Shown piece after piece: positions 55,332 through 64,000 of a stretch of DNA of 64,000 bases. The notes beneath the pieces were generated by a model. It searched no databases and was not told the origin of the DNA. It saw only the letters and a program-made list of their open reading frames with translations. The stretch spans positions 124,001 through 188,000 of the forward strand of contig NZ_JACHOU010000003.1 of assembly GCF_014206975.1 (NCBI RefSeq), read 5' to 3'. Made by a program: the position numbers and the translations under genes. This DNA is from Aminobacter aganoensis (lineage in GTDB: Bacteria; Pseudomonadota; Alphaproteobacteria; Rhizobiales; Rhizobiaceae). Numbering within the stretch: position 1 is the stretch's first letter; every line of letters begins with the position of its first letter.

Positions 55332-55412
55332 ATGGACATCTTCGTACTCGCCATAGGCGCCGTCTTCTTCGCCATGTGCTTCGCCTACGTCAAAGCCTGC
55401 GACATCCTCTGA
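55332..55412 (+). CDS. 26-residue membrane micro-protein at the head of the kdp operon
   Basis: A short frame encodes a protein beginning MDIFVLAIGAVFFAMCFAYV and ending KACDIL. It is one hydrophobic segment with a charged C-terminal tail, much like KdpF in size. AGGAAAGGA lies about eight bases before the ATG. It is 70 bases upstream of kdpF. I infer it is a real operon member because of ribosome site, position and composition; its role, perhaps as a small Kdp-associated subunit, is unknown. Confidence 0.55.
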   Translation: MDIFVLAIGAVFFAMCFAYVKACDIL

Positions 55413-55422
55413 GCACCGGCCC

Positions 55423-55442
55423 GAAAATCGCAAACGATTTTC
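55423..55442. repeat. Small hairpin GAAAATCG-caaa-CGATTTTC between micro-ORF and kdpF
   Basis: Two perfect eight-base arms flank a four-base loop. It resembles short dispersed palindromes common in rhizobial intergenic DNA. In the kdp mRNA it would form a stable hairpin between the two small genes. Confidence 0.55.
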
Positions 55443-55482
55443 AGGAAGCACGATGCGCAAATTCAACAAATGAGAGCGTCCG

Positions 55483-55572
55483 ATGTTGTTCGACTACATT
55501 CTCGCTGGCGGGGTTACCGTGTTCCTGCTCGCCTACCTGACCTACGCGCTCATCCGCCCCGAACGGTTCTGA
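55483..55572 (+). CDS. kdpF: Potassium-transporting ATPase small subunit KdpF
   Basis: The 29-residue protein (begins [20 protein letters not shown], ends RPERF) is a single membrane helix with the YALIRPE ending typical of KdpF. KdpF stabilises the KdpABC complex. It lies 34 bases before kdpA. Confidence 0.85.
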   Translation: MLFDYILAGGVTVFLLAYLTYALIRPERF

Positions 55573-55606
55573 AGACCGTCCCGCGCATGTTCGGAAAGCT
55601 ATTCTC

Positions 55607-57310
55607 ATGACCATCAATGGCTGGCTACAGATCCTCGTCTTTTGCGGGGTCATCGTTCTGCTCGTGAAGCCGCTCGGCGGCTACATGTACCGCGTATTCA
55701 GCGGCGAGCGCACCTTCCTCACCCCCGTCCTCGGCCCGGTCGAGCGCCTGCTCTACGGCCTCGCCGGCACCAGCGAGCGCGAGGACCAGCACTGGACCGG
55801 CTATGCCGCGGCCATGCTGGCCTTCAACATCGCCGGCTTCCTGCTGCTTTATGCGCTGCAGCGTTTCCAGGGCTCGCTGCCGTTCAACCCTGCCGGCATG
55901 TCCGCCGTGCCCGCCGAGCTGTCCTTCAACACCGCCGTCAGCTTCGTCGCCAACACCAACTGGCAGAACTATGGCGGCGAAAGCACCATGTCCTACCTGG
56001 TGCAGATGGCCGGCCTGACGGTGCAGAACTTCGTCTCCGCCGCCACCGGCATCGCCATCGGCATGGCGCTGATCCGCGGCTTCGCCCGCGCTTCCGGAAA
56101 GTCGATCGGCAATTTCTGGGTCGACCTGACCCGCGCCACGCTTTACGTGCTGCTGCCGCTCTGCATCGCCTTGACCCTCGCCTATGTCTGGCTCGGCGTG
56201 CCGCAGACCATCGGTTCCTACGTCACCGCCACCACGGTCGAAGGTGCCGAGCAGGCCATTGCGCTCGGGCCGGTTGCCTCGCAGCTCGCCATCAAGATGC
56301 TCGGCACCAATGGCGGCGGCTTCTTCAACGCCAACTCGGCGCATCCGTTCGAAAACCCCGACGCCATCTCCAACTTCCTCCAGATGGTCTCGATCTTCGC
56401 GCTGGGCGCTGCCTTCACCAACGTCTTCGGCCGCATGGTCGGCAACCAGCGTCAGGGTTGGGCGATCTTCGCCACCATGGGCATCCTGTTCGTCGCCGGC
56501 GTTGCCGTCACCTACTGGGCCGAGGCTGCCGGCAACCCGCTGGTTCATGCGCTCGGCATCGACGGCGGCAACATGGAAGGCAAGGAAGTCCGCTTCGGCA
56601 TCGTCTTGTCGTCGCTCTTCGCCGTCGTCACCACCGCTGCCTCCTGTGGCGCCGTCAACGCCATGCACGGCTCGTTCACCGCACTTGGCGGCATGATCCC
56701 GCTCATCAACATGGAGCTCGGCGAAGTCATCGTCGGCGGCGTCGGCGCCGGCTTCTACGGCATCCTGATGTTCGTCGTCATCGCCATCTTCGTCGCCGGC
56801 CTGATGGTCGGCCGCACGCCCGAATATCTCGGCAAGAAGATCGAGGCCAAGGAGGTCAAGATGGCCGTGCTCGCCATCCTGTGCCTGCCGCTCGCCATGC
56901 TCGGCTTCACCGCCATCGCTGTGCTGATCCCGAGTGCGGTGGCATCCGTCGGCACGCCCGGCCCGCACGGCTTCTCCGAGATCCTCTATGCCTACACCTC
57001 GGGTGCCGCCAACAACGGCTCGGCCTTCGGCGGCCTCACCGGCAACACGCCCTGGTACAACATCACCATCGGCCTCGCCATGCTGATGGGTCGCTTCCTG
57101 GTCATCATCCCGGCGCTTGCCATCGCCGGCTCGCTGGTCACCAAGAAGACTGTCCCCGCCTCGGCCGGCACCTTCCCGACCGACAGTGCGCTGTTCGTCG
57201 GCCTGCTTGCCGGCGTCATCCTGATCGTCGGCGGCCTGACCTTCTTCCCGGCGCTCGCCGTCGGCCCGATCGTCGAGCACCTCGCCATGATCGTCGGCCA
57301 GACCTTCTGA
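55607..57310 (+). CDS. kdpA: Potassium-transporting ATPase potassium-binding subunit KdpA
   Basis: The 567-residue membrane subunit carries the K+ selectivity filters of the Kdp pump, derived from K+ channels of the Trk type. [29 protein letters not shown] and the [14 protein letters not shown] filter segment are visible. The length is normal. It follows kdpF and precedes kdpB by 31 bases. Confidence 0.97.
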   Translation: MTINGWLQILVFCGVIVLLVKPLGGYMYRVFSGERTFLTPVLGPVERLLYGLAGTSEREDQHWTGYAAAMLAFNIAGFLLLYALQRFQGSLPFNPAGMSAVPAELSFNTAVSFVANTNWQNYGGESTMSYLVQMAGLTVQNFVSAATGIAIGMALIRGFARASGKSIGNFWVDLTRATLYVLLPLCIALTLAYVWLGVPQTIGSYVTATTVEGAEQAIALGPVASQLAIKMLGTNGGGFFNANSAHPFENPDAISNFLQMVSIFALGAAFTNVFGRMVGNQRQGWAIFATMGILFVAGVAVTYWAEAAGNPLVHALGIDGGNMEGKEVRFGIVLSSLFAVVTTAASCGAVNAMHGSFTALGGMIPLINMELGEVIVGGVGAGFYGILMFVVIAIFVAGLMVGRTPEYLGKKIEAKEVKMAVLAILCLPLAMLGFTAIAVLIPSAVASVGTPGPHGFSEILYAYTSGAANNGSAFGGLTGNTPWYNITIGLAMLMGRFLVIIPALAIAGSLVTKKTVPASAGTFPTDSALFVGLLAGVILIVGGLTFFPALAVGPIVEHLAMIVGQTF

Positions 57311-57341
57311 TGCGCAAACCGAAAGAACCGGAGTCTCTCGC

Positions 57342-59414
57342 ATGAGTACCCACAAATCCGCGAGCCTGCTCGACGCTCGCATCCTTCTCCCGGCGATCGG
57401 CGATGCCTTCAGGAAGCTCGATCCGCGCAGCTTGGCCCGGAACCCCGTCATGTTCGTCGTCGCCGTCGTCACGGCGCTGACATCAGTGCTGTTCGTCAAG
57501 GACCTGATATCGGGGGCGGACGGCCTCGGCTTCTCGTTCCAGATCATCCTGTGGCTCTGGTTCACAGTACTGTTCGCCAACTTCGCCGAAGCCGTCGCCG
57601 AAGGTCGCGGCAAGGCCCAGGCCGACTCGCTGCGCAAGGCGCGCACCGAAACCCAGGCCAAGCTGCTCGACGGCGATGGACGCACCGCCTGGAAGCTGGT
57701 GCCCGGCACCAGCCTCAAGGTCGGCCAGGTCGTCCTCGTCGAGGCCGGCGACATCATCCCCTCCGATGGCGAGGTCATCGAGGGCGTCGCCTCGGTTAAC
57801 GAGGCGGCCATCACCGGCGAATCCGCGCCCGTCATCCGCGAGTCCGGCGGCGACCGTTCGGCCGTCACCGGCGGCACCCAGGTGCTGTCGGACTGGGTCC
57901 GCGTGCGCATCACCGCCGCTGCCGGCTCGACCTTCCTCGACCGCATGATCTCGCTGGTCGAGGGCGCCGAGCGCCAGAAAACGCCCAACGAGATCGCGCT
58001 CAACATCCTGCTCGCCGGCATGACGCTGATCTTCGTGCTTGCGGTTGCCACCATCCCGAGCTTCGCCACCTATGCCGGCGGCTACATCCCGGTCATCGTG
58101 CTGGTCGCGCTGTTCGTCACGTTGATCCCCACCACCATCGGCGCGCTGCTCTCGGCCATCGGTATCGCCGGCATGGACCGCCTTGTCCGCTTCAACGTGC
58201 TCGCCATGTCGGGCCGCGCGGTCGAGGCCGCCGGCGACGTCGACACGCTGCTGCTCGACAAGACCGGCACCATCACGCTCGGCAACCGCCAGGCCACCGA
58301 GTTCCGTCCGGTCAAGGGCGTGTCCGAGCAGGAACTGGCCGACGCCGCCCAGCTCGCCTCGCTCGCCGACGAGACGCCGGAAGGCCGCTCCATCGTCGTG
58401 CTCGCCAAGGAGCGCTACGGCATCCGCGCCCGCGACATGGGTTCGCTGCATGCCCACTTCGTGCCCTTCACCGCCCAGAGCCGGATGAGCGGCGTCGATT
58501 TCGACGGCTCCTCCATCCGCAAGGGCGCGGTCGATTCGGTGCTTGCCCATGTCCGGTCGATCGCCGCTTCCGCCTCGGGCACCCCGGCCGACAGCGAAGC
58601 CGTGCGCAGCATCCAGCAGATCTCCGACGAGATCGCCAAGCTCGGCGGCACTCCGCTGGCGGTCGTCCGCGACGCCCGCCTGCTCGGCGTCGTCTACCTC
58701 AAGGACATCGTTAAGGGCGGCATCAGGGAGCGCTTCACCGAGCTGCGCCGCATGGGCATCCGCACCGTCATGATCACCGGCGACAACCCGATGACGGCAG
58801 CGGCCATCGCGGCCGAAGCCGGCGTCGACGACTTCCTCGCCCAGGCGACGCCGGAGAACAAGCTGGCGCTGATCCGCGAGGAGCAGGCCAAGGGCAAGCT
58901 GGTGGCGATGTGCGGCGACGGCACCAACGACGCCCCCGCACTCGCCCAGGCCGATGTCGGCGTCGCCATGAACACCGGCACCGTCGCCGCCCGCGAGGCC
59001 GGCAACATGGTCGACCTCGACTCGGATCCCACCAAGCTCATCGAGATCGTCGAGATCGGCAAGCAATTGCTGATGACCCGCGGCGCGCTCACCACCTTCT
59101 CCATCGCCAACGACATCGCCAAGTATTTCGCCATCATCCCGGCGATGTTCCTCGCCTTCTACCCGCAGCTCGGCGCCCTCAACATCATGGGCCTTGCCAC
59201 CCCGCAAAGCGCCATCCTGTCGGCCATCATCTTCAACGCGCTGATCATCGTGGCCCTCATCCCGCTGTCGCTGCGCGGCGTGAAGTATCGCGCTGTCGGT
59301 GCTGCCTCGCTGCTCCGCCGCAACATGCTGGTCTACGGCCTCGGCGGCATCGTCGTGCCCTTCATCGGCATCAAGGCCATCGACATGGCGATCACCGCCA
59401 TCGGCCTCGCATAA
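57342..59414 (+). CDS. kdpB: Potassium-transporting P-type ATPase subunit KdpB
   Basis: The 690-residue catalytic subunit hydrolyses ATP through a phospho-aspartate. The P-type signature DKTGT starts at Asp306. The actuator motif ITGES and the hinge [16 protein letters not shown] are intact. The conserved Ser of the TGES loop region that can be phosphorylated for inhibition is in place. GGAG precedes the ATG. Confidence 0.97.
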   Translation: MSTHKSASLLDARILLPAIGDAFRKLDPRSLARNPVMFVVAVVTALTSVLFVKDLISGADGLGFSFQIILWLWFTVLFANFAEAVAEGRGKAQADSLRKARTETQAKLLDGDGRTAWKLVPGTSLKVGQVVLVEAGDIIPSDGEVIEGVASVNEAAITGESAPVIRESGGDRSAVTGGTQVLSDWVRVRITAAAGSTFLDRMISLVEGAERQKTPNEIALNILLAGMTLIFVLAVATIPSFATYAGGYIPVIVLVALFVTLIPTTIGALLSAIGIAGMDRLVRFNVLAMSGRAVEAAGDVDTLLLDKTGTITLGNRQATEFRPVKGVSEQELADAAQLASLADETPEGRSIVVLAKERYGIRARDMGSLHAHFVPFTAQSRMSGVDFDGSSIRKGAVDSVLAHVRSIAASASGTPADSEAVRSIQQISDEIAKLGGTPLAVVRDARLLGVVYLKDIVKGGIRERFTELRRMGIRTVMITGDNPMTAAAIAAEAGVDDFLAQATPENKLALIREEQAKGKLVAMCGDGTNDAPALAQADVGVAMNTGTVAAREAGNMVDLDSDPTKLIEIVEIGKQLLMTRGALTTFSIANDIAKYFAIIPAMFLAFYPQLGALNIMGLATPQSAILSAIIFNALIIVALIPLSLRGVKYRAVGAASLLRRNMLVYGLGGIVVPFIGIKAIDMAITAIGLA

Positions 59415-59425
59415 GGACGACTTCC

Positions 59426-59995
59426 ATGTTGAAGCAATTACGACCCGCACTCGTCATGATCGCAGCGCTCACCGTCATCACCGGCCTTGCCTATCCGCTT
59501 GGCATGACCGGCATCACCCAGGTGCTGTTCCCCAGGCAGGCCAATGGCAGCCTGGTCGAGAAGGACGGCAAGGTCATCGGCTCTGAGCTGATCGGCCAGG
59601 CCTTCACCGGCGACCGCTATTTCCACGGCCGCCCCTCGGCCGCCGGCGACGGCTACAACGCTGCAGCCTCCTCCGGCTCCAACCTCGGTCCGACCAGCGC
59701 CAAGCTGATCGACCGCATCAAGTCCGAGGCAGAATCCCTGAAGCAGACCGATCCCGGTGCACCGGTGCCGATGGAACTGGTCACCGCCTCTGGCAGCGGC
59801 CTCGACCCGCATCTGTCGCCCGAGGCCGCCTACTTCCAGGTCGCCCGCGTGGCCAAGGCGCGTGCCGCCGACGAGGCCTTTGTCCGCAAGCTCGTCGACA
59901 GCCACGTCGAGGCGCGCGAGCTCGGCTTCATGGGCGAGCCGGTGGTCAATGTGCTCAAGTTGAATTTGGCACTCGACGCTGCGATTGCACCCTGA
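59426..59995 (+). CDS. kdpC: Potassium-transporting ATPase subunit KdpC
   Basis: The 189-residue subunit has one N-terminal membrane segment (about residues 8-28) and a periplasmic domain with [19 protein letters not shown] and [14 protein letters not shown], all typical of KdpC. The ATG at 59426 is 11 bases after the kdpB stop. A hairpin separates it from kdpD. Confidence 0.96.
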   Translation: MLKQLRPALVMIAALTVITGLAYPLGMTGITQVLFPRQANGSLVEKDGKVIGSELIGQAFTGDRYFHGRPSAAGDGYNAAASSGSNLGPTSAKLIDRIKSEAESLKQTDPGAPVPMELVTASGSGLDPHLSPEAAYFQVARVAKARAADEAFVRKLVDSHVEARELGFMGEPVVNVLKLNLALDAAIAP

Positions 59996-60001
59996 CAAGG
60001 T

Positions 60002-60039
60002 CGCGCCGGAGTTCTAACACCTGTCAGAACTCCGGCGCG
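60002..60039 (+). terminator. Intercistronic hairpin between kdpC and kdpD
   Basis: CGCGCCGGAGTTCT and AGAACTCCGGCGCG form a perfect 14-base stem with a ten-base loop, six bases after the kdpC stop. No T-run follows, so it may be a processing or stabilising hairpin that sets lower kdpDE expression and not a complete terminator. Confidence 0.6.
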
Positions 60040-60059
60040 CCGAGCGACACGAAGAACAG

Positions 60060-62768
60060 ATGCCAGACGATCTCAGGGACAAGGAAGCCAGGCCTTCGCC
60101 GGACGCGCTGCTCGAAACCGCAGAGCGCGAGGGGCGTGGCCGCCTGAAGATCTTCCTCGGCGCAGCCCCCGGCGTCGGCAAGACCTACGAGATGCTGATG
60201 TCGGGCCGCGCCCGGCTCGCCGACGGCACCGACGTCGTCATCGGTGTGGTCGAGACCCATGGCCGCCGCGAGACCCAGGCGCTGGTCGAGGGTTTCGAGG
60301 TCGTCCCGCGCAAGGCGGTCGACTACAAGGGCCGCACGCTCGACGAGATGGACCTCGACGCCATCATCGCCCGCCGCCCCAAGCTGGTGCTGGTCGACGA
60401 ACTGGCCCACACCAACGCCCCGGGCAGCCGCCACCCCAAGCGTTATCTCGACGTCCAGGAACTGCTGACCCAAGGCATCGACGTCTACACCACGCTCAAC
60501 ATCCAGCATGTCGAGAGCCTCAACGACATCGTTGCCCAGATCACGCGCATCACCGTGCGCGAGACGGTGCCGGACCTGATCATCGACCGCGCCGACGACG
60601 TCGAGATCATCGATCTCACGCCCGACGACCTGATCAAGCGCCTGCACGAAGGTAAGGTCTATGTGCCGACCACGGCGCGCCGCGCCATCGAGAACTACTT
60701 CTCGCCCGGCAACCTGACCGCACTTCGCGAGCTTGCCTTGCGCCGCACCGCCCAGCGTGTCGACGAGCAGCTGCTCACCCACATGCAGGCCCATGCCATC
60801 GAGGGGCCGTGGGCCGCCGGCGACCGGGTGCTGGTCGCCGTCGACGAGCATCCGCGCAGCGCCTCGCTGGTCCGCTTCGCCCGCCGCCAGGCCGATCGGC
60901 TGCGCTGCCCCTGGGCAGCACTCCATGTCGAGACCTCGCGCTCGGCCAATCTCGGCGACGCCGACAAGGACCGGCTCGCCGCCACCATGCGGCTGGCCGA
61001 ACAGCTCGGCGGCGAGGCCGTCACCATTCCCGGCCAGGCGGTGGCCGAAGACATCGTTCGCCACGCCGGCACCCACAACTTCACCCACATCGTCGTCGGC
61101 AAGCCGTCCAAGTCGCGCTGGCGCGAGCTGTTCGAGGGCTCAGTCACCCACGACCTGATCCGCCAGGCCGGCAACATCTCGGTCCACGTCACCTCGGGCA
61201 CCGAGCAGGATGCGGCACTGGCTTCGCAAGGCGTCAAGACCGCCGCCCAGCGTCGCCGCTTCGACCTGTGGCCCTATTTCACCGCCACGCTGCATGTCGT
61301 CGGCGCGCTCGCCGTCGGCTTCCTGCTCGACCAGTTCCTCGACGTCCGCTCCATCGCCCTCGTCTTCCTGATGGCGGTGCTGACGTCAGCGGTAACGCTC
61401 GGCCTGTGGCCGGCCCTGTTTGCCTCGCTGCTCAGTGCCGGCACCTACAATTTCTTCTTCCTGACGCCGCTCTACACGCTCGACATCTCCGATCCAGAGA
61501 GCGTCGTTGCGTTCCTGTTCTTCCTCGTCGTCGCGGTCATCGCCTCCAACCTCACCGGCCGCGTCCAGCGTCAGGCCGCCGCGGCGCGCGAGCGCGCCCG
61601 CATGACCGAGGACCTTTATCTGTTCGCCAAGAAGCTTGCCGGCACCGGCACGCTCGACGATGTGCTCTGGGCCACAGCCTTCCACATCGCCTCGATGCTC
61701 AAGGTCCGTGTCGTGCTGCTCTTGCCTGAGGATGGCAGCATCGCCGTCAAGGCCGGCTATCCGCCCGACGACACGCTTGCCGACGCCGACATCGCCGCCG
61801 CCAAATGGGCCTGGGAGCACAACCGCGCCGCCGGCCGTGGCGCCGACACGCTGCCCGGCGCCCGGCGCCTCTATCTGCCGCTGCGCACCGGCCGCATGGC
61901 CGTCGGTGTCGTCGGTCTTGACAATGACCGCCAGGGACCGATCCTGACACCCGAGCAGCAGCGCCTCTTCGACGCGCTGGCCGACCAGGCGGCGGTCGCC
62001 ATCGAACGCATCCAGCTCGTCGCCGACGTCGACCGTGCCAGGCTCGCCGTCGAGGCCGACCGGCTGCGCTCGGCGCTGCTCACCTCGATCTCTCACGACC
62101 TCAAGACGCCGCTCGCCGGCATCATGGGGGCGGCGGGTGCACTGCGCGAATTCGGCGGTTCATTGCCGGAGGAGGGCAGGGTGGAGCTGGTCTCGACTGT
62201 CGTCGACGAGTCCGAGCGGCTCAATCGCTTCATCGCCAATCTGCTCGACATGACCAAGCTCGAATCGGGCGCGATGGAGCCCAACTACGCACTGCATTAT
62301 GCCGGCGACATCGTCGGCTCGGCCCTGCGTCGCGCTGCCAAGATCACCGCCAACCACGAGACCGAAATCGACATGCCGGCCGACCTGCCGATGCTGAAGG
62401 TCGATCCCGTCCTGTTCGAGCAGGTGCTGTTCAACCTGCTCGACAACGCCGCCAAATACGCCCCCGAAGGCTCGTTGGTCCGCATCCGCGGCTGGCCCGA
62501 CCACGGCTCGGTGGTGCTCCAGGTCATGGACGAAGGCCCTGGCATTCCGCAGGCCGATCTGGAACGGATCTTCGATACGTTCTATCGCGTGCGCAAGGGC
62601 GACCATGTCCGCGCCGGCACCGGCCTCGGCCTGTCGATCTGCCGTGGCTTCGTTGAGGCCATGGGCGGCACCATCGTCGCTTCCAACCGGACGGATCGGC
62701 CGGGCGCCGTGTTCACCATCACCATGCCGGTGCCGCCGGAGGCATCGAAACTTCAGGGATTGGCATGA
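60060..62768 (+). CDS. kdpD: Sensor histidine kinase KdpD
   Basis: The 902-residue sensor has the N-terminal KdpD domain with Walker A GAAPGVGKT (residues 34-42). A universal-stress-protein-like domain (about 255-375) and four membrane segments (about 400-500) follow. A GAF-like region and the kinase core with His679 (SHDLKTPL) and the NLLDNAAKYAPEG ATP lid complete it. It senses K+ limitation and turgor and phosphorylates KdpE. Its end overlaps kdpE by four bases. Confidence 0.97.
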   Translation: MPDDLRDKEARPSPDALLETAEREGRGRLKIFLGAAPGVGKTYEMLMSGRARLADGTDVVIGVVETHGRRETQALVEGFEVVPRKAVDYKGRTLDEMDLDAIIARRPKLVLVDELAHTNAPGSRHPKRYLDVQELLTQGIDVYTTLNIQHVESLNDIVAQITRITVRETVPDLIIDRADDVEIIDLTPDDLIKRLHEGKVYVPTTARRAIENYFSPGNLTALRELALRRTAQRVDEQLLTHMQAHAIEGPWAAGDRVLVAVDEHPRSASLVRFARRQADRLRCPWAALHVETSRSANLGDADKDRLAATMRLAEQLGGEAVTIPGQAVAEDIVRHAGTHNFTHIVVGKPSKSRWRELFEGSVTHDLIRQAGNISVHVTSGTEQDAALASQGVKTAAQRRRFDLWPYFTATLHVVGALAVGFLLDQFLDVRSIALVFLMAVLTSAVTLGLWPALFASLLSAGTYNFFFLTPLYTLDISDPESVVAFLFFLVVAVIASNLTGRVQRQAAAARERARMTEDLYLFAKKLAGTGTLDDVLWATAFHIASMLKVRVVLLLPEDGSIAVKAGYPPDDTLADADIAAAKWAWEHNRAAGRGADTLPGARRLYLPLRTGRMAVGVVGLDNDRQGPILTPEQQRLFDALADQAAVAIERIQLVADVDRARLAVEADRLRSALLTSISHDLKTPLAGIMGAAGALREFGGSLPEEGRVELVSTVVDESERLNRFIANLLDMTKLESGAMEPNYALHYAGDIVGSALRRAAKITANHETEIDMPADLPMLKVDPVLFEQVLFNLLDNAAKYAPEGSLVRIRGWPDHGSVVLQVMDEGPGIPQADLERIFDTFYRVRKGDHVRAGTGLGLSICRGFVEAMGGTIVASNRTDRPGAVFTITMPVPPEASKLQGLA

Positions 62769-63457
62769 GCACGTCATCAGTGAAGATTCTCGTCGTCGAC
62801 GACGAGCCGCCGATCCGCAAGCTCTTGCGCGTCGGCCTCGGCACCCAGGACTACACCGTCATCGAGGCACCGGCGGCGAAGCCGGCATTGGTCATTGCCA
62901 GGGCGGAAAAACCCGACCTTATCCTGCTCGACCTTGGCCTGCCCGACATGGGCGGCCACGATCTGCTCGCTGCCTGGCGGGAGGAAGGGCTTGCGGTGCC
63001 GGTCATCATCCTGTCCAGCCGCACCGACGAGGCCGGCATCGTCAAGGCTTTGGAGCTTGGCGCCGACGACTACGTGACCAAACCCTTCGGCATGAACGAG
63101 CTGATCGCCCGCATCCGCACCGCGCTCCGCCATCGCCTGCAGCAGCAGGGCGAAAAGCCGGTGTTCCAGACCGGCGAGCTGTCGGTCGACCTGGTCAAGC
63201 GCATCGTCAGGGTCGCCGGGCAGGAGGTGAAGCTGTCGCCCAAGGAATACGACATCCTGCGCGCCCTTGTGCAGCACGCCGGCAAGGTGCTCACCCACCG
63301 CTTCCTGCTCGAGCATGTCTGGGGCGGCTCGGCCGACGTGCAATATCTCCGCGTCTATGTCCGCCAGCTCCGCCAGAAGATCGAAAAGACCCCCGACGAG
63401 CCGCAATACATCACCACCGAAACCGGCGTCGGCTATCGCCTGCGAGAGGCCGATTAG
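62765..63457 (+). CDS. kdpE: Response regulator KdpE (OmpR type)
   Basis: The 230-residue regulator has a receiver domain with acidic pair Asp12-Asp13 and phospho-acceptor Asp56. A winged-helix DNA-binding domain (about 130-226; KEYDILRALVQHAGKVLTH, YLRVYVRQLRQKIE) follows. When phosphorylated by KdpD it should activate the kdp operon at 55332. The ATGA overlap with kdpD indicates equal expression. Confidence 0.96.
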   Translation: MSTSSVKILVVDDEPPIRKLLRVGLGTQDYTVIEAPAAKPALVIARAEKPDLILLDLGLPDMGGHDLLAAWREEGLAVPVIILSSRTDEAGIVKALELGADDYVTKPFGMNELIARIRTALRHRLQQQGEKPVFQTGELSVDLVKRIVRVAGQEVKLSPKEYDILRALVQHAGKVLTHRFLLEHVWGGSADVQYLRVYVRQLRQKIEKTPDEPQYITTETGVGYRLREAD

Positions 63458-63496
63458 CGCGATACCGCAGAGGCGCTGGCCGCCTCCGCGATTGGC

Positions 63497-64000
63497 TCAG
63501 AGCGAAGCGGAGCCCTGCACCTCGTCGGGCCGCAGCGTCAGCACGTCCACGCCCGAAGCCGTCACCGCGACCGTGTGCTCGAACTGCGCCGACAGCGAGC
63601 CGTCCCGCGTCACCACGGTCCAGCCGTCGTCCTCGGTCCGCACGCTGCGCCGGCCGCGATTGAGCATCGGCTCGATGGTGAACACCATGCCTTCGCGCAG
63701 CATCAGCCCGGTGCCCGGCTTGCCATAGTGCAGGACCTCGGGCTCCTCGTGCATCTCGCGGCCGATGCCGTGGCCGCAAAAGTCGCGCACCACCGAATAG
63801 CCGTTGCGCTTGGCATGGCGCTCGATCGCCCAGCCGATGTCGCCCAGCGTGGCGCCCGGGCGTACCGCCCGGATGCCCTGCCACAGCGCTTCCTGAGTGG
63901 TCTCGACCAGCCTCCGGGCGGCAGGGTTCACCTCGCCGACGAGATAGGTCTTGCTGGAATCGGCGATGTAGCCGTTCTTCTCCAGCGTGATGTCGAGATT
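63497..64000 (-). CDS. map: Methionine aminopeptidase type I, C-terminal part
   Basis: The frame is open at the window edge, so the N-terminus is missing; about 167 residues are seen. The enzyme removes the initiator methionine from new proteins. Metal ligands are present in order: Asp in NLDIT, Asp in ADSSKTY, His in GHGIGREMHEEP, Glu in FTIEPM and Glu in QFEHTV. A GTG within the frame at 63931 is not the start, since conserved residues lie before it. It converges with kdpE. Confidence 0.95.
   Translation of the reverse strand, partial: NLDITLEKNGYIADSSKTYLVGEVNPAARRLVETTQEALWQGIRAVRPGATLGDIGWAIERHAKRNGYSVVRDFCGHGIGREMHEEPEVLHYGKPGTGLMLREGMVFTIEPMLNRGRRSVRTEDDGWTVVTRDGSLSAQFEHTVAVTASGVDVLTLRPDEVQGSASL

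Noticed and set aside
55201-55356. 51-codon plus-strand frame in the kdp leader
   Set aside because: It has no ribosome site, overlaps the better-supported micro-ORF in another frame, and its Pro/Arg/Ser composition is not membrane-like. A GAACC/GGTTC inverted repeat at 55193-55209 covers its start.

Overview
The window is GC-rich, densely coding chromosomal DNA from an alphaproteobacterium. It is most likely a member of the Rhizobiales (Mesorhizobium, Aminobacter or a relative). The reasons are the codon usage, the polyol locus (SorC regulator, smoEFGK, smoS, mtlK), the ubiE-ubiB-coaBC cluster, the clan AA aspartic protease of TIGR02281 type, and cloverleaf intergenic repeats that resemble rhizobial RIME-type elements. 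No phage, transposase or CRISPR was found.

Layout. Positions 1-4952 hold a Lap-like surface-adhesin export and release cluster on the minus strand: a LapG-like cysteine protease, a TolC/LapE outer-membrane channel and the N-terminus of a LapB-like type I secretion ATPase. A thermonuclease-fold protein and a diguanylate cyclase follow on the plus strand. Positions 5316-6377 encode an unrecognised secreted protein. Positions 6660-13391 form a catabolic locus: a polar-amino-acid-type ABC importer, a glycosylasparaginase-like Ntn-hydrolase, a LacI regulator, a ROK sugar kinase and CutC. A perfect LacI-type palindrome lies at its head. Together these suggest uptake and breakdown of a sugar-asparagine conjugate. 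Positions 13388-18232 are the stress operon prkA-yeaH-spoVR, followed by an OsmC-family gene. Positions 19210-26922 are a polyol (sorbitol/mannitol) operon and its SorC regulator, with a pentulose kinase behind it.

Positions 28703-34675 carry two small secreted proteins and a two-gene RND efflux pump. Next come a membrane-anchored glutamate-synthase-like protein, a tRNA-Ser(GGA), two small membrane proteins and msrA. Positions 39159-49902 are a nucleoside uptake and salvage region: a BMP-type binding protein, an ABC ATPase and two permeases, cdd, a purine nucleoside phosphorylase and deoA on plus; add and upp on minus. Positions 50013-54349 are ubiE-ubiB-coaBC, interrupted by a FitAB/VapBC-type toxin-antitoxin pair. 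After a GST gene, positions 55332-63457 hold a complete kdpFABCDE potassium system with an extra 26-codon membrane micro-ORF at its head. The window ends inside map (methionine aminopeptidase).

Four copies of palindromic intergenic repeats (two cloverleaf, two long-arm inverted repeats) lie between genes. One of them appears to supply the ribosome binding site of deoA. Many start codons were placed downstream of the longest possible ORF start, where a Shine-Dalgarno sequence or a family-typical N-terminus supports it.
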